DNA of 22,752 nucleotides from Verrucomicrobiales bacterium. GTDB taxonomy: Bacteria > Verrucomicrobiota > Verrucomicrobiia > Limisphaerales > UBA1096. The DNA is taken from contig PBKH01000023.1 of the NCBI GenBank assembly GCA_002721375.1, positions 18,986 through 41,737 of the forward strand, in the 5' to 3' direction. Of the stretch, positions 8,242-17,530 are shown piece by piece. The notes under the pieces were generated by a model, which was given only the letters and a program-made list of their open reading frames with translations, was not told where the DNA came from and did not search any database. Made by a program: the position numbers and the translations under genes. Each line of letters opens with the position of its first letter. The stretch's first letter is position 1.

Positions 8242-9684
8242 TCAAGACAAAATCTCTTTGATCACATTTCCGGCGACATCGGTGAGGCGAAAATCACGCC
8301 CATTGTAACGGTACGTTAATCGCTCGTGATCCATCCCTAGCAAATGCAGGATGGTCGCATGTAGGTCGTTCACTGTGACCTTGTTGAACTCTGCCTTATG
8401 ACCAATCTCATCTGTCTCACCATAGCTCATGCCGCCCTTGACACCCCCGCCGGCAAACCAAGTGGTAAACGCGTGCGGATTATGGTCACGTCCCGGCTTG
8501 CTACCTTTCTGCGCTACAGGTAGCCGACCAAATTCCCCACCCCAGACAATCAACGTCTCCTCAAGCAGTCCTCGCTGCGCCAAATCGGTGATGAGAGCCG
8601 CTACCGGCTTGTCGGTTTCCCCTGCAAATTGAGAATGATTGCCCTTGATGTCATTGTGGCCGTCCCAGCTACGCTGGTTTTCCATTCCACCACTGTAAAT
8701 CTGAACGTACCGAACGCCACGCTCGATCATCCGCCGCGCTGTGAGACACTGCGCAGCAATGTGTTTGCAACGGTCGTCGTCCAAGCCATACAGCCGCTGG
8801 ATGTGTTCTGGTTCCTGTCCAACATTTAACGCGTCTGGCGCTGCACTCTGCATCCGGTAGGCCAATTCAAAACTCTGAATGCGAGCCTCCAGTTCCTCCT
8901 CGTACGGCTTGGTCTTAAGATGCTGCCTGTTTAGGCGCCGCAACAAGTCCAGTTGCCGCCGCTGTTGCAATTGAGTCATCTCTTGCGGCCGATACAGATT
9001 GTCGATTGGGTCACCAGATGGGCGAAAATGCGTCCCCTGATACACGCTCGGTAAAAAACCGGCACCCCAATTAGCCGCATGGCCCTTAGGCAGACCGCGT
9101 CCTTTCGGATCACTCATCACGACGAACGCCGGCAGACTACTACTGCTGTTGCCCAAACCATACGTCACCCAAGAACCCACACAAGGATACCCCATTCGAG
9201 GCAAGCCGCAGTTCATCATGAACAACGCTGGAGAGTGGTTATTGCTCTCCGTATGACCGGAATGAACAAACGCCATCCGGTCCACATGACGGGAGAGATT
9301 TGGAAAAATGGAAGAGATGTGCTTACCACACTGCCCGTATGGCTTAAACTCAAAAGGGCTCTTCATCAGCCCACCCACAGCATTGGCAAAAAATCCAGTG
9401 AAACGGTCAAAGCCATCCAGTGTCTGTCCATTGCGCTTGGCCAAGGCCGGCTTGTAATCCCAAGTATCTACGTGACTATGGCCGCCATTAGCAAAAATCC
9501 AGATCACCGATTTAGCCCTAGGCGCAAAGTGCGGCCACTTGGGCGACAACGTACTTGAACCGGCCAAACCCTCCTGTCGCAATAGGCTCCACAGGCCAAG
9601 AGCGCCTACACCCATACCGCACCTCTGCAACATCGACCGACGAGTCAAACAAGCCGATTCGTCTAAATCCTTTGCATATTTCAT
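8242..9684 (-). CDS. DUF1501 protein with Tat signal (sulfatase-like fold)
   Basis: This 480-residue protein has a twin-arginine signal near its N terminus (LTRRSMLQRCGMGVGALGL). DUF1501 motifs follow: SVIWIFANGGHSHVDTWDYKP, FVHSGHTESNNHSPALF, GYPCVGSWVTYGLG, YVQIYSGGMENQRSWDGH, LIVWGGEFGRLP, GRDHNPHAFTTWFAGGGVKGG, and a C-terminal TVNDLHATILHLLGMDH. The fold belongs to the alkaline phosphatase/sulfatase superfamily; no function is established for these proteins, and the residues seen do not show a formylglycine sulfatase signature. The ATG at 9684 has a weak GAGTGG upstream; a GTG three codons earlier (9693) is also possible. It is 33 bases downstream of the PSCyt1 gene on the same strand, the standard DUF1501 pairing, so both are probably made together. 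Confidence 0.9.
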   Translation of the reverse strand: MKYAKDLDESACLTRRSMLQRCGMGVGALGLWSLLRQEGLAGSSTLSPKWPHFAPRAKSVIWIFANGGHSHVDTWDYKPALAKRNGQTLDGFDRFTGFFANAVGGLMKSPFEFKPYGQCGKHISSIFPNLSRHVDRMAFVHSGHTESNNHSPALFMMNCGLPRMGYPCVGSWVTYGLGNSSSSLPAFVVMSDPKGRGLPKGHAANWGAGFLPSVYQGTHFRPSGDPIDNLYRPQEMTQLQQRRQLDLLRRLNRQHLKTKPYEEELEARIQSFELAYRMQSAAPDALNVGQEPEHIQRLYGLDDDRCKHIAAQCLTARRMIERGVRYVQIYSGGMENQRSWDGHNDIKGNHSQFAGETDKPVAALITDLAQRGLLEETLIVWGGEFGRLPVAQKGSKPGRDHNPHAFTTWFAGGGVKGGMSYGETDEIGHKAEFNKVTVNDLHATILHLLGMDHERLTYRYNGRDFRLTDVAGNVIKEILS

Positions 9685-9717
9685 ATTAACCACTCTAAAC
9701 CAAAATCTGTTGGTGAA

Positions 9718-12700
9718 TCAATATACGTACACAAACTCATTCAACCCAAAGAGAACCTGAGCAAAGTCCGCCAAGGCGAGTTTGCGTCCATCTTTACTTC
9801 CAGACTTGAAGTAGCTCAATTCCTGCGACTCAATAAATCGTGTCGTATCCTGTTGCTCGGCCGGAGTGGGGCTTCGCCCGACTACTGATTCGTAACCATT
9901 CTTCACAGCGTTTTCGACAGAGTCAAACTCGTACCGACTCGCAAGCGTAAGCGATGCCTCGCGCACCTGCCTGTTGTTCATGAACAACAACGCCTGGGGA
10001 GAAATAATGGTCGAGGGCCGCGTACCCTGACCAACCAACGGTTCTGGAGAGTCGAACAACTGCATCGTCGGAATGAGTTTGCTCCGCTTTATCTGGAAAT
10101 AAACACTGCGGCGCTTCATCTCCGGATCGAGCGTACCCTTGCCAAACATGGTAGTGTCCAGCAGGCCGCTGACTGCAAGCAAGCTATCTCTGATAGGTTC
10201 GGCCTCGAGCCGACGCGGAGTGCGGCGCCAATGCAATCGGTTCTCAGGATCAACTGCGGCCTTTGCCTGTGCAAACTCGGCACTCTGCGCATAAGTCGCG
10301 CTCATGATGATCTTCTTGTGGAGCGGTTTGAGCCTCCAACCGTTGTTGATCAACTCACCGGCCAACCAGTCCAGCAACTCCGGATGCGTAGGCATTTCAC
10401 CCTGCAAACCAAAATCACTAGGGGTAGCCACTATACCACGCCCTAAATGATGCTGCCAAAGCCGGTTGACTATTACTCGTGCCAACAAATGCCCAGCACC
10501 GTGCTCGGTATCAACTAGCCAATCGGCCAATGACCGACGACGGAAGCTGGTACGCGCCCACTCCGGCTTGACCTGCTGCCAATGCAGCTCATTTTTATCG
10601 CGACTGGTCAGCACTCGCAAAAATCCCTGCGACATTTCCTCCTGCTTTTGGCTTGGGTCACCTCGCTTGAGCAAGTGTACATCCTTGTAAAAATGCGGAA
10701 AACCCCGTCCGTCTGCATGATGGCGGATCGGTTTATAACCCTCGCTACTGACCTGCACCCGTGCGGTCGACATCGGCTTTGGCTTGGCCTCCTTGTGCGC
10801 CTGCAGCTTGGCGTCGTACACCTGCCACTCGGTATCGATCAGAAGATAGGCATTCATCAATTCCTTCCGTTTGGCCTCCGTCAGTTTACCAAAATCCCCT
10901 ACCTCGCTAACCGCCTTTAGCAACTTGGCTAATGGACCGGATAGAGTACTGCCTTCAAGTGAAATCGGTTTCGGCTGTCCGGTGATGGCAAAGCGCGGCC
11001 GGCCGATTGTGTGTTTTGTGTTGGTGAAAAAATCCAGCTCTAGCGTCAGTTTTGTGCCGCTTGGATAAATGACCGGTGAATCGAACTCGAAAACCGCCGT
11101 CTGCGCCTTGCCAATACCTCCACGGTCCACCGCCCAACCACTGCTACGCTTGTTGTTGTCGATCGAACTTGCCACTGATAGGTCGCCCTTGTCCTGCTGA
11201 TGAGTCGACTGTGGGTTGACTAGTTTCACTGACACCCGTTTGCTACTGCCATCCAGCGGCTCTGCAAACACACGGAGGTCGCTTAATGAAAAATTGCCAT
11301 TATCGGCCCGGCCCGGCCCGTTCTTTTTCAGTGATGAATCAGCTAGAGCCTCGATGCGAACACCCGTGATCGGGGCCGACGAAGTCTTTGTCGTGACTAC
11401 CCAGCGGTCGTCGCTCGGATTTTTGCCCTTTAATAAAAACGATCCGTCTTGCTTTCGCTCGATCCCCGCCCCGTTGAGCGACTTGAATTCCGGTTTATCG
11501 AGCAAGGCCCACTTGAATTGCGCCTCGACCTTGGCCGGCCGGCTCTCGAGCCACTTGGCGAAACGCCCCGGCAACGCATCGCGCTCCCACTCGGCCAACG
11601 CCTGACTAAGTGCGTCCTGCTCCGCCTGCCATCTGACCAAAGAGGCACGGGTCTTCTCCGGATTGAGGTCAACGTCGATCTCGCTCCGAATCGTCGTCGC
11701 GAAGGTGGTAATCATGCGGTAGTAATCGCGAGTGGGGATCGGATCAAATTTGTGGTCGTGGCAACGAGCACAGCCAATGGTCATGCCCAGCATCGCCGTG
11801 CCGATGGTGTTGACCATGTCATCGAGTTCATCATAGCGAGCAGACTCGAACTCTTTCTCTGTCAACTGTGTGGGAAACACCCCCGCACCAAGAAAACCGG
11901 TAGCCATCATCGCCAGCGGGTTATCCGGCTCGATCTCGTCTCCGGCAATCTGCCACCGTACAAACTCACTGTACGGCATATCGTTATTGAGCGCCTTAAT
12001 GACAAAGTCGCGATAGTGGTATGCGTGATGTCGATCGGTATCCTGCTCGAAACCAAAGCTGTCGGCATAGCGCGCAAGATCGAGCCAATGGCGGCCCCAG
12101 CGCTCGCCGTAGTGCGGAGAATTAAGCAAACGATTCACAACGCTCTCCAGTGCCGTACGTGGGTTGCCATCCGCTGAAGCAAGAAACGCCTTAGTCTCCT
12201 TCGGGGTCGGAGGAAGGCCAATCAGATCGTAGTACACTCGGCGCAATAGAGTCCGATTTTCCGCACGCCGATTCGGCTGCAACTTCGACTCCTCTTGCTT
12301 GGCAAGGATGAATCGGTCAATTTCATTCTCTGGCCATTGATTATCCTCAACAGTCGGAGTGGCCGGTTTTACGAGCGGCGCAAACGCCCAGTACTGCCGA
12401 TCGCTTTCCGTGATCTGCATTTCGACTGGTCCCAGCTTAGAATCAACTAGCGGCTTGTCATAAGGCGCACCGGTGTCAATCCATGCCGCAATTTTTTCGA
12501 CGACCTCAGGGGGGAGTCTTTCTGCCTTGGCCGGCATAAAAGGCTTTTCCTGATGAGAAATCAACTTCAGCAGCCGGCTGGCTTTGGCGTTGCCGGGCAC
12601 GATAACCACTCCTTCTCCACTCCCCTTTAAAAACGCTTTACGGGTCGTGAGGTTAAAACCCCCGCGCGTCTTCTCGCCACCGTGACACTTCACGCAATGC

Positions 12701-12849
12701 TGCTTGAGCACTTCGCTCACATCACTTTTGAAGAGTTTGAGGCCCTTAACCATTTTCTCAGCATGATCCGCCGAGACATCGCCCACAGCTTGGCCAAACA
12801 CCATATTCATTAGCACAGCAAAAACAGTGACTGAGGAACGAATTGGCAT
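9718..12849 (-). CDS. PSCyt1-DUF1549-DUF1553 large secreted cytochrome-like protein
   Basis: This is a large exported protein of 1043 residues, with a Sec-type signal after [16 protein letters not shown]. Domains in order: a cytochrome c-like PSCyt1 domain with a CVKCH haem motif at about 52-56; DUF1549 at about 174-385, with [41 protein letters not shown] and a second CxxCH in [12 protein letters not shown] (about 360-364); a middle beta-rich segment at about 480-670; and DUF1553 at about 770-1043, with [17 protein letters not shown] and the terminal LNEFVYVY. The family is abundant in Planctomycetota and Verrucomicrobiota; a role in periplasmic redox or polysaccharide use is suspected but not shown. 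I chose ATG 12849 because the frame's 40-codon extension would overlap the divergent oxidoreductase gene and delay the signal peptide. DUF1501 follows in the same direction. Confidence 0.92.
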   Translation of the reverse strand: MPIRSSVTVFAVLMNMVFGQAVGDVSADHAEKMVKGLKLFKSDVSEVLKQHCVKCHGGEKTRGGFNLTTRKAFLKGSGEGVVIVPGNAKASRLLKLISHQEKPFMPAKAERLPPEVVEKIAAWIDTGAPYDKPLVDSKLGPVEMQITESDRQYWAFAPLVKPATPTVEDNQWPENEIDRFILAKQEESKLQPNRRAENRTLLRRVYYDLIGLPPTPKETKAFLASADGNPRTALESVVNRLLNSPHYGERWGRHWLDLARYADSFGFEQDTDRHHAYHYRDFVIKALNNDMPYSEFVRWQIAGDEIEPDNPLAMMATGFLGAGVFPTQLTEKEFESARYDELDDMVNTIGTAMLGMTIGCARCHDHKFDPIPTRDYYRMITTFATTIRSEIDVDLNPEKTRASLVRWQAEQDALSQALAEWERDALPGRFAKWLESRPAKVEAQFKWALLDKPEFKSLNGAGIERKQDGSFLLKGKNPSDDRWVVTTKTSSAPITGVRIEALADSSLKKNGPGRADNGNFSLSDLRVFAEPLDGSSKRVSVKLVNPQSTHQQDKGDLSVASSIDNNKRSSGWAVDRGGIGKAQTAVFEFDSPVIYPSGTKLTLELDFFTNTKHTIGRPRFAITGQPKPISLEGSTLSGPLAKLLKAVSEVGDFGKLTEAKRKELMNAYLLIDTEWQVYDAKLQAHKEAKPKPMSTARVQVSSEGYKPIRHHADGRGFPHFYKDVHLLKRGDPSQKQEEMSQGFLRVLTSRDKNELHWQQVKPEWARTSFRRRSLADWLVDTEHGAGHLLARVIVNRLWQHHLGRGIVATPSDFGLQGEMPTHPELLDWLAGELINNGWRLKPLHKKIIMSATYAQSAEFAQAKAAVDPENRLHWRRTPRRLEAEPIRDSLLAVSGLLDTTMFGKGTLDPEMKRRSVYFQIKRSKLIPTMQLFDSPEPLVGQGTRPSTIISPQALLFMNNRQVREASLTLASRYEFDSVENAVKNGYESVVGRSPTPAEQQDTTRFIESQELSYFKSGSKDGRKLALADFAQVLFGLNEFVYVY

Positions 12850-12932
12850 CTGGAGAAAAAAATACCCCCAGAACGAAGCCTCGACAACCGTAATTCCCTT
12901 GCGTTCACAGCGCAATGGTTTCAAATCCCTGC

Positions 12933-13889
12933 ATGAACATCTTAAGATGGTTCGTATGGCTTTTTGCAATCTCAGCAGTGCTGAACTTGCAAGCCAAAGA
13001 TCTTCGCATCGGAATGGTCGGGCTGGACACCTCGCACGTCACCGCCTTCACCCGCATCCTCAATGATAAGTCGGCCAAGGATCATATTCCTGGCGGCAAG
13101 GTGACAGCCGCCGTTAAGGACAGCAGTCCCGATATCGAGTCTAGCTACTCGCGGGTGGAAAAATATACTGCAGAACTAACCGGCAAATGGGGCGTTAAGC
13201 TTTACCCTAGCGTGGTTGAAATGTGTCGTCACGTTGACACGGTCATGGTCGAAAACGTGGACGGACGCCCCCATCTCAAGCACGCCACAGATGTGATTAA
13301 AGCCGGCAAACCGCTTTTCATCGATAAGCCTCTAGCCGGCACACTCGAAGACTGCCTGAAAATCTACCGCTTAGCCAAACGGCACAAGGTTCCAGTCTTT
13401 AGTTCCTCATCGCTACGTTTTGCCAAATCCACCCTCGATGCGCGCGCTGGAAAACACGGTAAAGTTTTACGTTGTGAGACCTTCAGCCCTGCACACCTCG
13501 AGCCGCATCATCCAGACCTGTTCTGGTATGGAATCCACGGAGTTGAGTCGCTATTCACTGTGATGGGATCTGGTTGCGTGTCGGTCCAACGCGGCACCAC
13601 TGAAAGCGGAAAAATAATCGTGACCGGCAAATGGAAGGACGATCGCATCGGAATCTTTCGCGAAGGCAAGGGTTACGGCGGCATAGCCAAGTGCGAGTCT
13701 GGCGAACAAAAGGTTGGCAACTATGATGGCTATGCCCCTTTAGTCGAAGCAGTCATCCGTTTTTTCGAAAGTGGAAAGTCCCCGGTTAACGCCCGGGAGA
13801 CCCTGGAAATCTACGCCTTTATGCAAGCGGCTGACGAATCCAAAGCCGCCAACGGCAAAGAAGTCCCACTCAAACTCGATTGGGAGTGA
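12933..13889 (+). CDS. Exported Gfo/Idh/MocA-like oxidoreductase
   Basis: This is a protein of 318 residues from ATG 12933 (324 from ATG 12915). It starts with a Sec-type signal (MNILRWFVWLFAISAVLNLQA, likely cleavage after LQA). The Rossmann half follows: DLRIGMVGLDTSHVTAF, then DTVMVENVDGRPHLKHATDVIKAGKPLFIDKPLAGT, where IDKP matches the family's EKP position. The C-terminal half holds YGIHGVESLFTVMG, with the likely catalytic His. The family oxidises or reduces sugars and inositols with NAD(P). Oddities are a Sec rather than Tat signal and a glycine motif that is not the usual GxGxxG, so cofactor binding is doubtful. It is short for the family. It is divergent from the PSCyt1 gene with about 80 bases between starts and has no obvious ribosome binding site. 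Substrate unknown. Confidence 0.82.
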   Translation: MNILRWFVWLFAISAVLNLQAKDLRIGMVGLDTSHVTAFTRILNDKSAKDHIPGGKVTAAVKDSSPDIESSYSRVEKYTAELTGKWGVKLYPSVVEMCRHVDTVMVENVDGRPHLKHATDVIKAGKPLFIDKPLAGTLEDCLKIYRLAKRHKVPVFSSSSLRFAKSTLDARAGKHGKVLRCETFSPAHLEPHHPDLFWYGIHGVESLFTVMGSGCVSVQRGTTESGKIIVTGKWKDDRIGIFREGKGYGGIAKCESGEQKVGNYDGYAPLVEAVIRFFESGKSPVNARETLEIYAFMQAADESKAANGKEVPLKLDWE

Positions 13890-13928
13890 TTTTAATAGGA
13901 TTTCAATATTGATTTAATCATAATTTTC

Positions 13929-13946
13929 TTAATTTCAGGAAATTAA
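13929..13946. repeat. AT-rich inverted repeat downstream of the oxidoreductase gene
   Basis: TTAATTTC and GAAATTAA form a perfect 8-base inverted repeat with a 2-base gap, 40 bases after the oxidoreductase stop and about 60 before the next gene. The stem is mostly A/T and has no immediate T-run, so it is at best a weak terminator or a protein-binding site. It may simply reflect the strong AT bias of this interval. Confidence 0.4.
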
Positions 13947-13955
13947 ATTATTCTT

Positions 13956-13983
13956 TATAATCCTTTTTTCATTAACTTATAAT
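13956..13983 (+). promoter_or_regulatory. Two candidate -10 boxes upstream of the membrane/spermidine-synthase gene
   Basis: Two exact TATAAT hexamers occur at 13956-13961 and 13978-13983, 44 and 22 bases before the ATG at 14006. Neither has a good TTGACA-like partner at the usual spacing. In a region this AT-rich such matches can arise by chance, so these are candidates only. Confidence 0.25.
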
Positions 13984-14005
13984 TTAGATAACCAACAACT
14001 AGTAC

Positions 14006-16120
14006 ATGCAACTATCTGACAGCTTTAAACTGCATTGTTTTGTTTTTCTCGGCGCCTTTCTTCTTTTCACAATGGAACCCATGGTCGCCAGAATAGTTTT
14101 GCCTATTTATGGCGGATCTTTTCATGTATGGACGACAACCCTGACTTTCTTTCAAGGTGTATTATTTATTGGGTATTTGTATTGCCATTTCTTCGCCAAG
14201 CGTTTGGGGGGTTGGCATATAGCGCTGGTCGCAACTCCATTGATTTGGCTCCCATTATCAAATCATTTCGGGTTCAACCCACCAGGTGATCGCAACCCTG
14301 CTTGGTTTCTCCTTTTGCAATTAACAGTCCATGTTGCATTGCCCTTTGGCGTACTTGCTACGACAAGTGTTATTGCCCAATCCTGGTTTACCCGAAGTAG
14401 CATCCAGGAAAAATCCCCATATTCACTATATGCAAGTTCAAACGCTGGGTCAATTTTAGCTCTTCTGGCTTACATCGCTCTGTTTGAACCACTATTAGGC
14501 TTGCGCGTTCAACAAACCCTCTGGTTCATGGTTTATTTAATTTATGTTTTCTCGGCTTGGTTGTGCTGGAAAAAAGCAACTCATAAATCTGAAAACACTA
14601 ATGCAACTTCACTAAGTTCAAACGGAATTAAAGCAACCACTATAATCAAATGGATCTTTTTAAGTGCCCTACCTTCAGGATTCATGCTGGCTGTCTCAAA
14701 CGCTGTTACACTTGAACTAGGATCCGTACCTCTTGTTTGGGTTCTACCGTTAGTTTTATACTTATTAAGCTATGTATTAACATTCAGCCAAAAGAAAATA
14801 ATACCCTCATCCCTTCTGCATGCCTTTTGGCCTGGCGCGGCAACATTAGGGTTATGCTCACTTTACACCCCTTCTCTTGGAGAACTTTGGGAACTCGCCG
14901 CGCACTTAATAGCTCTTTTTTTCGTAGCCATGGTAGGACATAGCGAATTGTATCGCATTCGGCCATCTAGCAATCAATTGACTATTTTTTATCTGGCAAT
15001 AGCGCTTGGCGGCTGGATTGGAGGGATAGCTGTAAGCTTAATCGCCCCGGCTGTATTCAATGGCCTAAATGAATACCCAATTATTGTCGGAGTTTTCGCT
15101 ATAACACTAATAACTATTAAGAGAGAATCTGTGTTTGTATCGTTAAGAAAAAGACCATATTTATCAGCATTGGGAGCCTTAGCCATTGCTTTACCCCTAT
15201 ATCAAACCACGAAAAAAACAAATCGAAAAACGGGAATGATCGTGCCATTTTTCGACAGTAAACCAATTCATCAATACCGCAACTACTATGGAATATATAA
15301 AGTTGCAGACCTACCTTTAAACCCCAAAGATATATTTCCTCAATGGTCAGAAAACGACCCGCTTTTCAATGAAAAAGGTCCAATTCTAAGAACATTATGG
15401 CATGGCTCAACTGTGCACGGTTCTCAAATAATACACCCTTACACAAAAAAATATCCTCTATCCTATTACCATAGCCAAGGCCCGTTAAAAGATCTTCTAA
15501 ATAAAAGTACGAAAAATCGAAATGTAGCAATAATAGGTTTAGGTGTCGGAGCATGCTCTACTTACTTTGAAAATCCGGAAAAAATAACCTTCTATGAATT
15601 GGATCCTAGCATCATCGATATAGCTAAAGACTACTTCACATATTTGTCAGATTGTTCAGCTAGCATTACCAATGTAGAAGGAGATGCTAGAATTCAACTA
15701 GAACAAGCCCAAGACAACGCATATGACATCATCATGATTGATGCATTCAGTAGTGATGCAATTCCTACTCACTTGCTGACAAAAGAGGCTTTTTCTCTTT
15801 ACGATAGAAAACTCACTTCCAAGGGAAAAATTATCTTTCATATCACAAACCGACATTATGACCTTCAAGGGATTATAAAGTCTACTAGTGGAGAAAAATG
15901 GGAAGTATTAGCTAAACATAGCGACAAGCAACTTAAACCTTTCGAGGACCATTCGCTTTATTGCGTGCTTCTTAGAAAAGGCTCTGAAATTTCTCAGCTT
16001 CTGGCAGCGAATTGGCGTTCTTTGGATTCTTATGAATATGAGTGTGAGCCCTGGAGTGATGATTATATTAACACCCTAAAACCTCTATACATTATGCTTC
16101 GAGAAAAAAATGTTTTTTGA
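14006..16120 (+). CDS. Fused multi-pass membrane / spermidine synthase-like protein
   Basis: This is a 704-residue protein in two parts. Residues 1 to about 400 form roughly ten or more hydrophobic helices of the kind annotated as MFS-like in fused MFS/spermidine synthase proteins. From about 504 to 670 there is a class I methyltransferase-type fold: NVAIIGLGVGACSTYF (SAM-binding glycine loop), ITFYELDPSIIDIAKDYF (acidic ribose-binding residue), GDARIQLEQ, and IDAFSSDAIPTHLLTKEAF. The aminopropyltransferase signature of true SpeE (GGGDG and DSTDP) is replaced by GLGVG and DAFSSD, so polyamine synthesis is not supported; the substrate is unknown. The gene and its flanks are clearly AT-richer than the rest of the window. 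It stands alone, has no clear ribosome binding site, and is convergent with mutY. Confidence 0.83.
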   Translation: MQLSDSFKLHCFVFLGAFLLFTMEPMVARIVLPIYGGSFHVWTTTLTFFQGVLFIGYLYCHFFAKRLGGWHIALVATPLIWLPLSNHFGFNPPGDRNPAWFLLLQLTVHVALPFGVLATTSVIAQSWFTRSSIQEKSPYSLYASSNAGSILALLAYIALFEPLLGLRVQQTLWFMVYLIYVFSAWLCWKKATHKSENTNATSLSSNGIKATTIIKWIFLSALPSGFMLAVSNAVTLELGSVPLVWVLPLVLYLLSYVLTFSQKKIIPSSLLHAFWPGAATLGLCSLYTPSLGELWELAAHLIALFFVAMVGHSELYRIRPSSNQLTIFYLAIALGGWIGGIAVSLIAPAVFNGLNEYPIIVGVFAITLITIKRESVFVSLRKRPYLSALGALAIALPLYQTTKKTNRKTGMIVPFFDSKPIHQYRNYYGIYKVADLPLNPKDIFPQWSENDPLFNEKGPILRTLWHGSTVHGSQIIHPYTKKYPLSYYHSQGPLKDLLNKSTKNRNVAIIGLGVGACSTYFENPEKITFYELDPSIIDIAKDYFTYLSDCSASITNVEGDARIQLEQAQDNAYDIIMIDAFSSDAIPTHLLTKEAFSLYDRKLTSKGKIIFHITNRHYDLQGIIKSTSGEKWEVLAKHSDKQLKPFEDHSLYCVLLRKGSEISQLLAANWRSLDSYEYECEPWSDDYINTLKPLYIMLREKNVF

Positions 16121-16155
16121 TTCACTTACAAAAAAATCAGGGGGTTTTATATACA

Positions 16156-17226
16156 TTAATCCTGTAGATATTTAGTCGCTTTTCTATGAGCTCCAGTTAA
16201 TGGAAGCTTATCAATTTTCGCCATAGGCACCCATTCCCCATGAAGCCTTCCCAGGCAGGGTTTTCGAGAAACTCTCAATATGAACATCTCGAGTCTATTC
16301 CTGTAGCGTGTAATCGAGTGGTTAATGACAATTAGCAGTTCCAAATGCACCTGGTTAAGCGACAGATTACCCTTAGCAAAATCAGCAGGATCGACATTGG
16401 CATCCACCTGCCAGTTGGGAAACTCCCAAAATCCAGCATTCACTCCGCCACTTAGCCTGCGCTGAACGAACACCTTGCCATTCCAGATAATGATAAAGCC
16501 GATGTATCTTCGCTTCATCACTGCCGCCCGCTTTACTAGAGTTGGGATGTAATCAATCTTGTTTTTCTTTCGGGCCTCGCAGCGCCCCTTGAGGGGGCAT
16601 TCGCTACAAATCGGGTTGCGAGGCGTACAGACCATTGCACCAAGTTCCATCATAGACTGATTGAAAGCGGACGCGTTTCGCTGGCCAGGTTTTTGTCGTG
16701 CTATAGCGTGCTTCACCAAATCATTAGCATAGGACCAAACACGATCCATTACTGGCTTAGACTTGATCGGTTCGTCTATGCCTGCCACTCGCGAAATCAC
16801 CCGAATAACGTTACCATCCACAATCGGTTCCGGCTGGTTGTATGCGATGCTGCAGACTGCGCCGCAGGTGTAACGTCCCACCCCGGGCAATTTCAAGATG
16901 TCCTGAGAACCGGAAGGAAAGCGACCTTTATGCAAATCACGGATCAACCGCGCGGCCTTTTGCATGTTCCGAACCCGTGAATAATAGCCTAACCCTTCCC
17001 ACAACTTGAAGACTGTCTCCTCCTTGGCATCAGCTAGAGCGGTGATATCAGGCAGCTTCTTTATCCAACGTTCCCAATACGGAATCACCGTCTTCACCTG
17101 AGTTTGTTGTAACATAATTTCCGACACCCAGATGGCATATGGGTCCCGCGTACGCCGCCATGGTAGGTCACGGGCATTTTCAGCAAACCACTTGAGGAGC
17201 GGCGCAACTATGGAGCGGAGACTCAT
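16156..17226 (-). CDS. mutY: A/G-specific adenine DNA glycosylase
   Basis: MutY removes adenine mispaired with 8-oxoguanine or guanine in base excision repair. The 356-residue protein has the catalytic Glu36 in SEIMLQQTQVKTVIPYW, a helix-hairpin-helix at 113-125 (LPGVGRYTCGAV) with Tyr119 where bifunctional endonuclease III has its lysine, the catalytic Asp137 in IVDGNVIRV, and a [4Fe-4S] cluster from Cys200, Cys207, Cys210 and Cys216. The C-terminal part (RRYIGFIIIWNGKVFVQRR...GFWEFPNWQV) is the Nudix-like domain that recognises 8-oxoG. The start is ATG 17226, giving the normal N terminus; the 109-codon upstream extension runs antisense through thiS and is spurious. It is divergent from thiS and convergent with the gene to its left. 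Confidence 0.96.
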   Translation of the reverse strand: MSLRSIVAPLLKWFAENARDLPWRRTRDPYAIWVSEIMLQQTQVKTVIPYWERWIKKLPDITALADAKEETVFKLWEGLGYYSRVRNMQKAARLIRDLHKGRFPSGSQDILKLPGVGRYTCGAVCSIAYNQPEPIVDGNVIRVISRVAGIDEPIKSKPVMDRVWSYANDLVKHAIARQKPGQRNASAFNQSMMELGAMVCTPRNPICSECPLKGRCEARKKNKIDYIPTLVKRAAVMKRRYIGFIIIWNGKVFVQRRLSGGVNAGFWEFPNWQVDANVDPADFAKGNLSLNQVHLELLIVINHSITRYRNRLEMFILRVSRKPCLGRLHGEWVPMAKIDKLPLTGAHRKATKYLQD

Positions 17227-17229
17227 CTC

Positions 17230-17260
17230 GGCCAGTCTACCGGCGAGGCACCGGCTGGCC
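17230..17260. repeat. Inverted repeat between mutY and thiS
   Basis: GGCCAG (17230-17235) and CTGGCC (17255-17260) form a perfect 6-base stem. After a 4-base bulge on one side, CCGG (17240-17243) pairs with CCGG (17251-17254), leaving a 7-base loop. It lies 3 bases upstream of the mutY ATG, in the short divergent region. It could be a leader hairpin for mutY or an operator; neither is shown. Confidence 0.4.
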
Positions 17261-17299
17261 AAGCTGTGGTAGTTGACTTGTACGGAATTCAACAACAAA

Positions 17300-17530
17300 A
17301 TGTCGTCAAGAGGGATGAGTGACACGCAACAGACCGTTATCGCAAACGGGCAGGAAATCGCTGTCGAATTACCACTGTCGCTACAACGGTTTCTTGAGGC
17401 ACAGGGCATGCCACCCCGAAGTGTTGTTGTAGAACTAAACGGTGAGGCTGTGTCGCCCTCAGAGTTTTCTGAACGCCAACTGCAAGCGGGTGACACGATG
17501 GAAATCGTCAGGGTGGTAGCCGGCGGATGA
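17300..17530 (+). CDS. thiS: ThiS-like ubiquitin-fold sulfur carrier
   Basis: This is a small protein, 76 residues from ATG 17300, 71 from ATG 17315 and 85 from a TTG at 17273. It matches ThiS throughout: VIANGQEIAVELPLSLQRFLEAQG, then VVVELNGEAVSPSEFSERQLQAGDTMEIVRVVAGG. The C-terminal Gly-Gly is the tail that is adenylated and then carries thiocarboxylate sulfur, in ThiS for the thiamine thiazole ring. The start is uncertain; the 17315 ATG has a purine-rich AAGAGGG directly against it, too close for a normal ribosome binding site, so 17300 is used here. No thiG, thiF, thiE or thiC lies nearby. The stop overlaps the algH start by ATGA, so the two are translationally coupled. A MoaD-like role is less likely but possible. 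Confidence 0.88.
   Translation: MSSRGMSDTQQTVIANGQEIAVELPLSLQRFLEAQGMPPRSVVVELNGEAVSPSEFSERQLQAGDTMEIVRVVAGG

Noticed and set aside
11449..12177. A 242-codon open frame on the plus strand inside the PSCyt1/DUF1549 gene
   Set aside because: It is antisense to strongly conserved DUF1549 sequence, has an Arg/Val/Leu-rich composition typical of shadow frames, and matches no family I recognise.
12850..12969. Forty-codon upstream extension of the first PSCyt1 frame
   Set aside because: It overlaps the divergent oxidoreductase start and would put the signal peptide more than 40 residues inside the protein.
16121..16155. Possible terminator between the convergent membrane/spermidine-synthase gene and mutY
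   Set aside because: There is a run of A residues on the plus strand, hence T on the mutY strand, but only a 4-base stem can be drawn, so termination is not supported.
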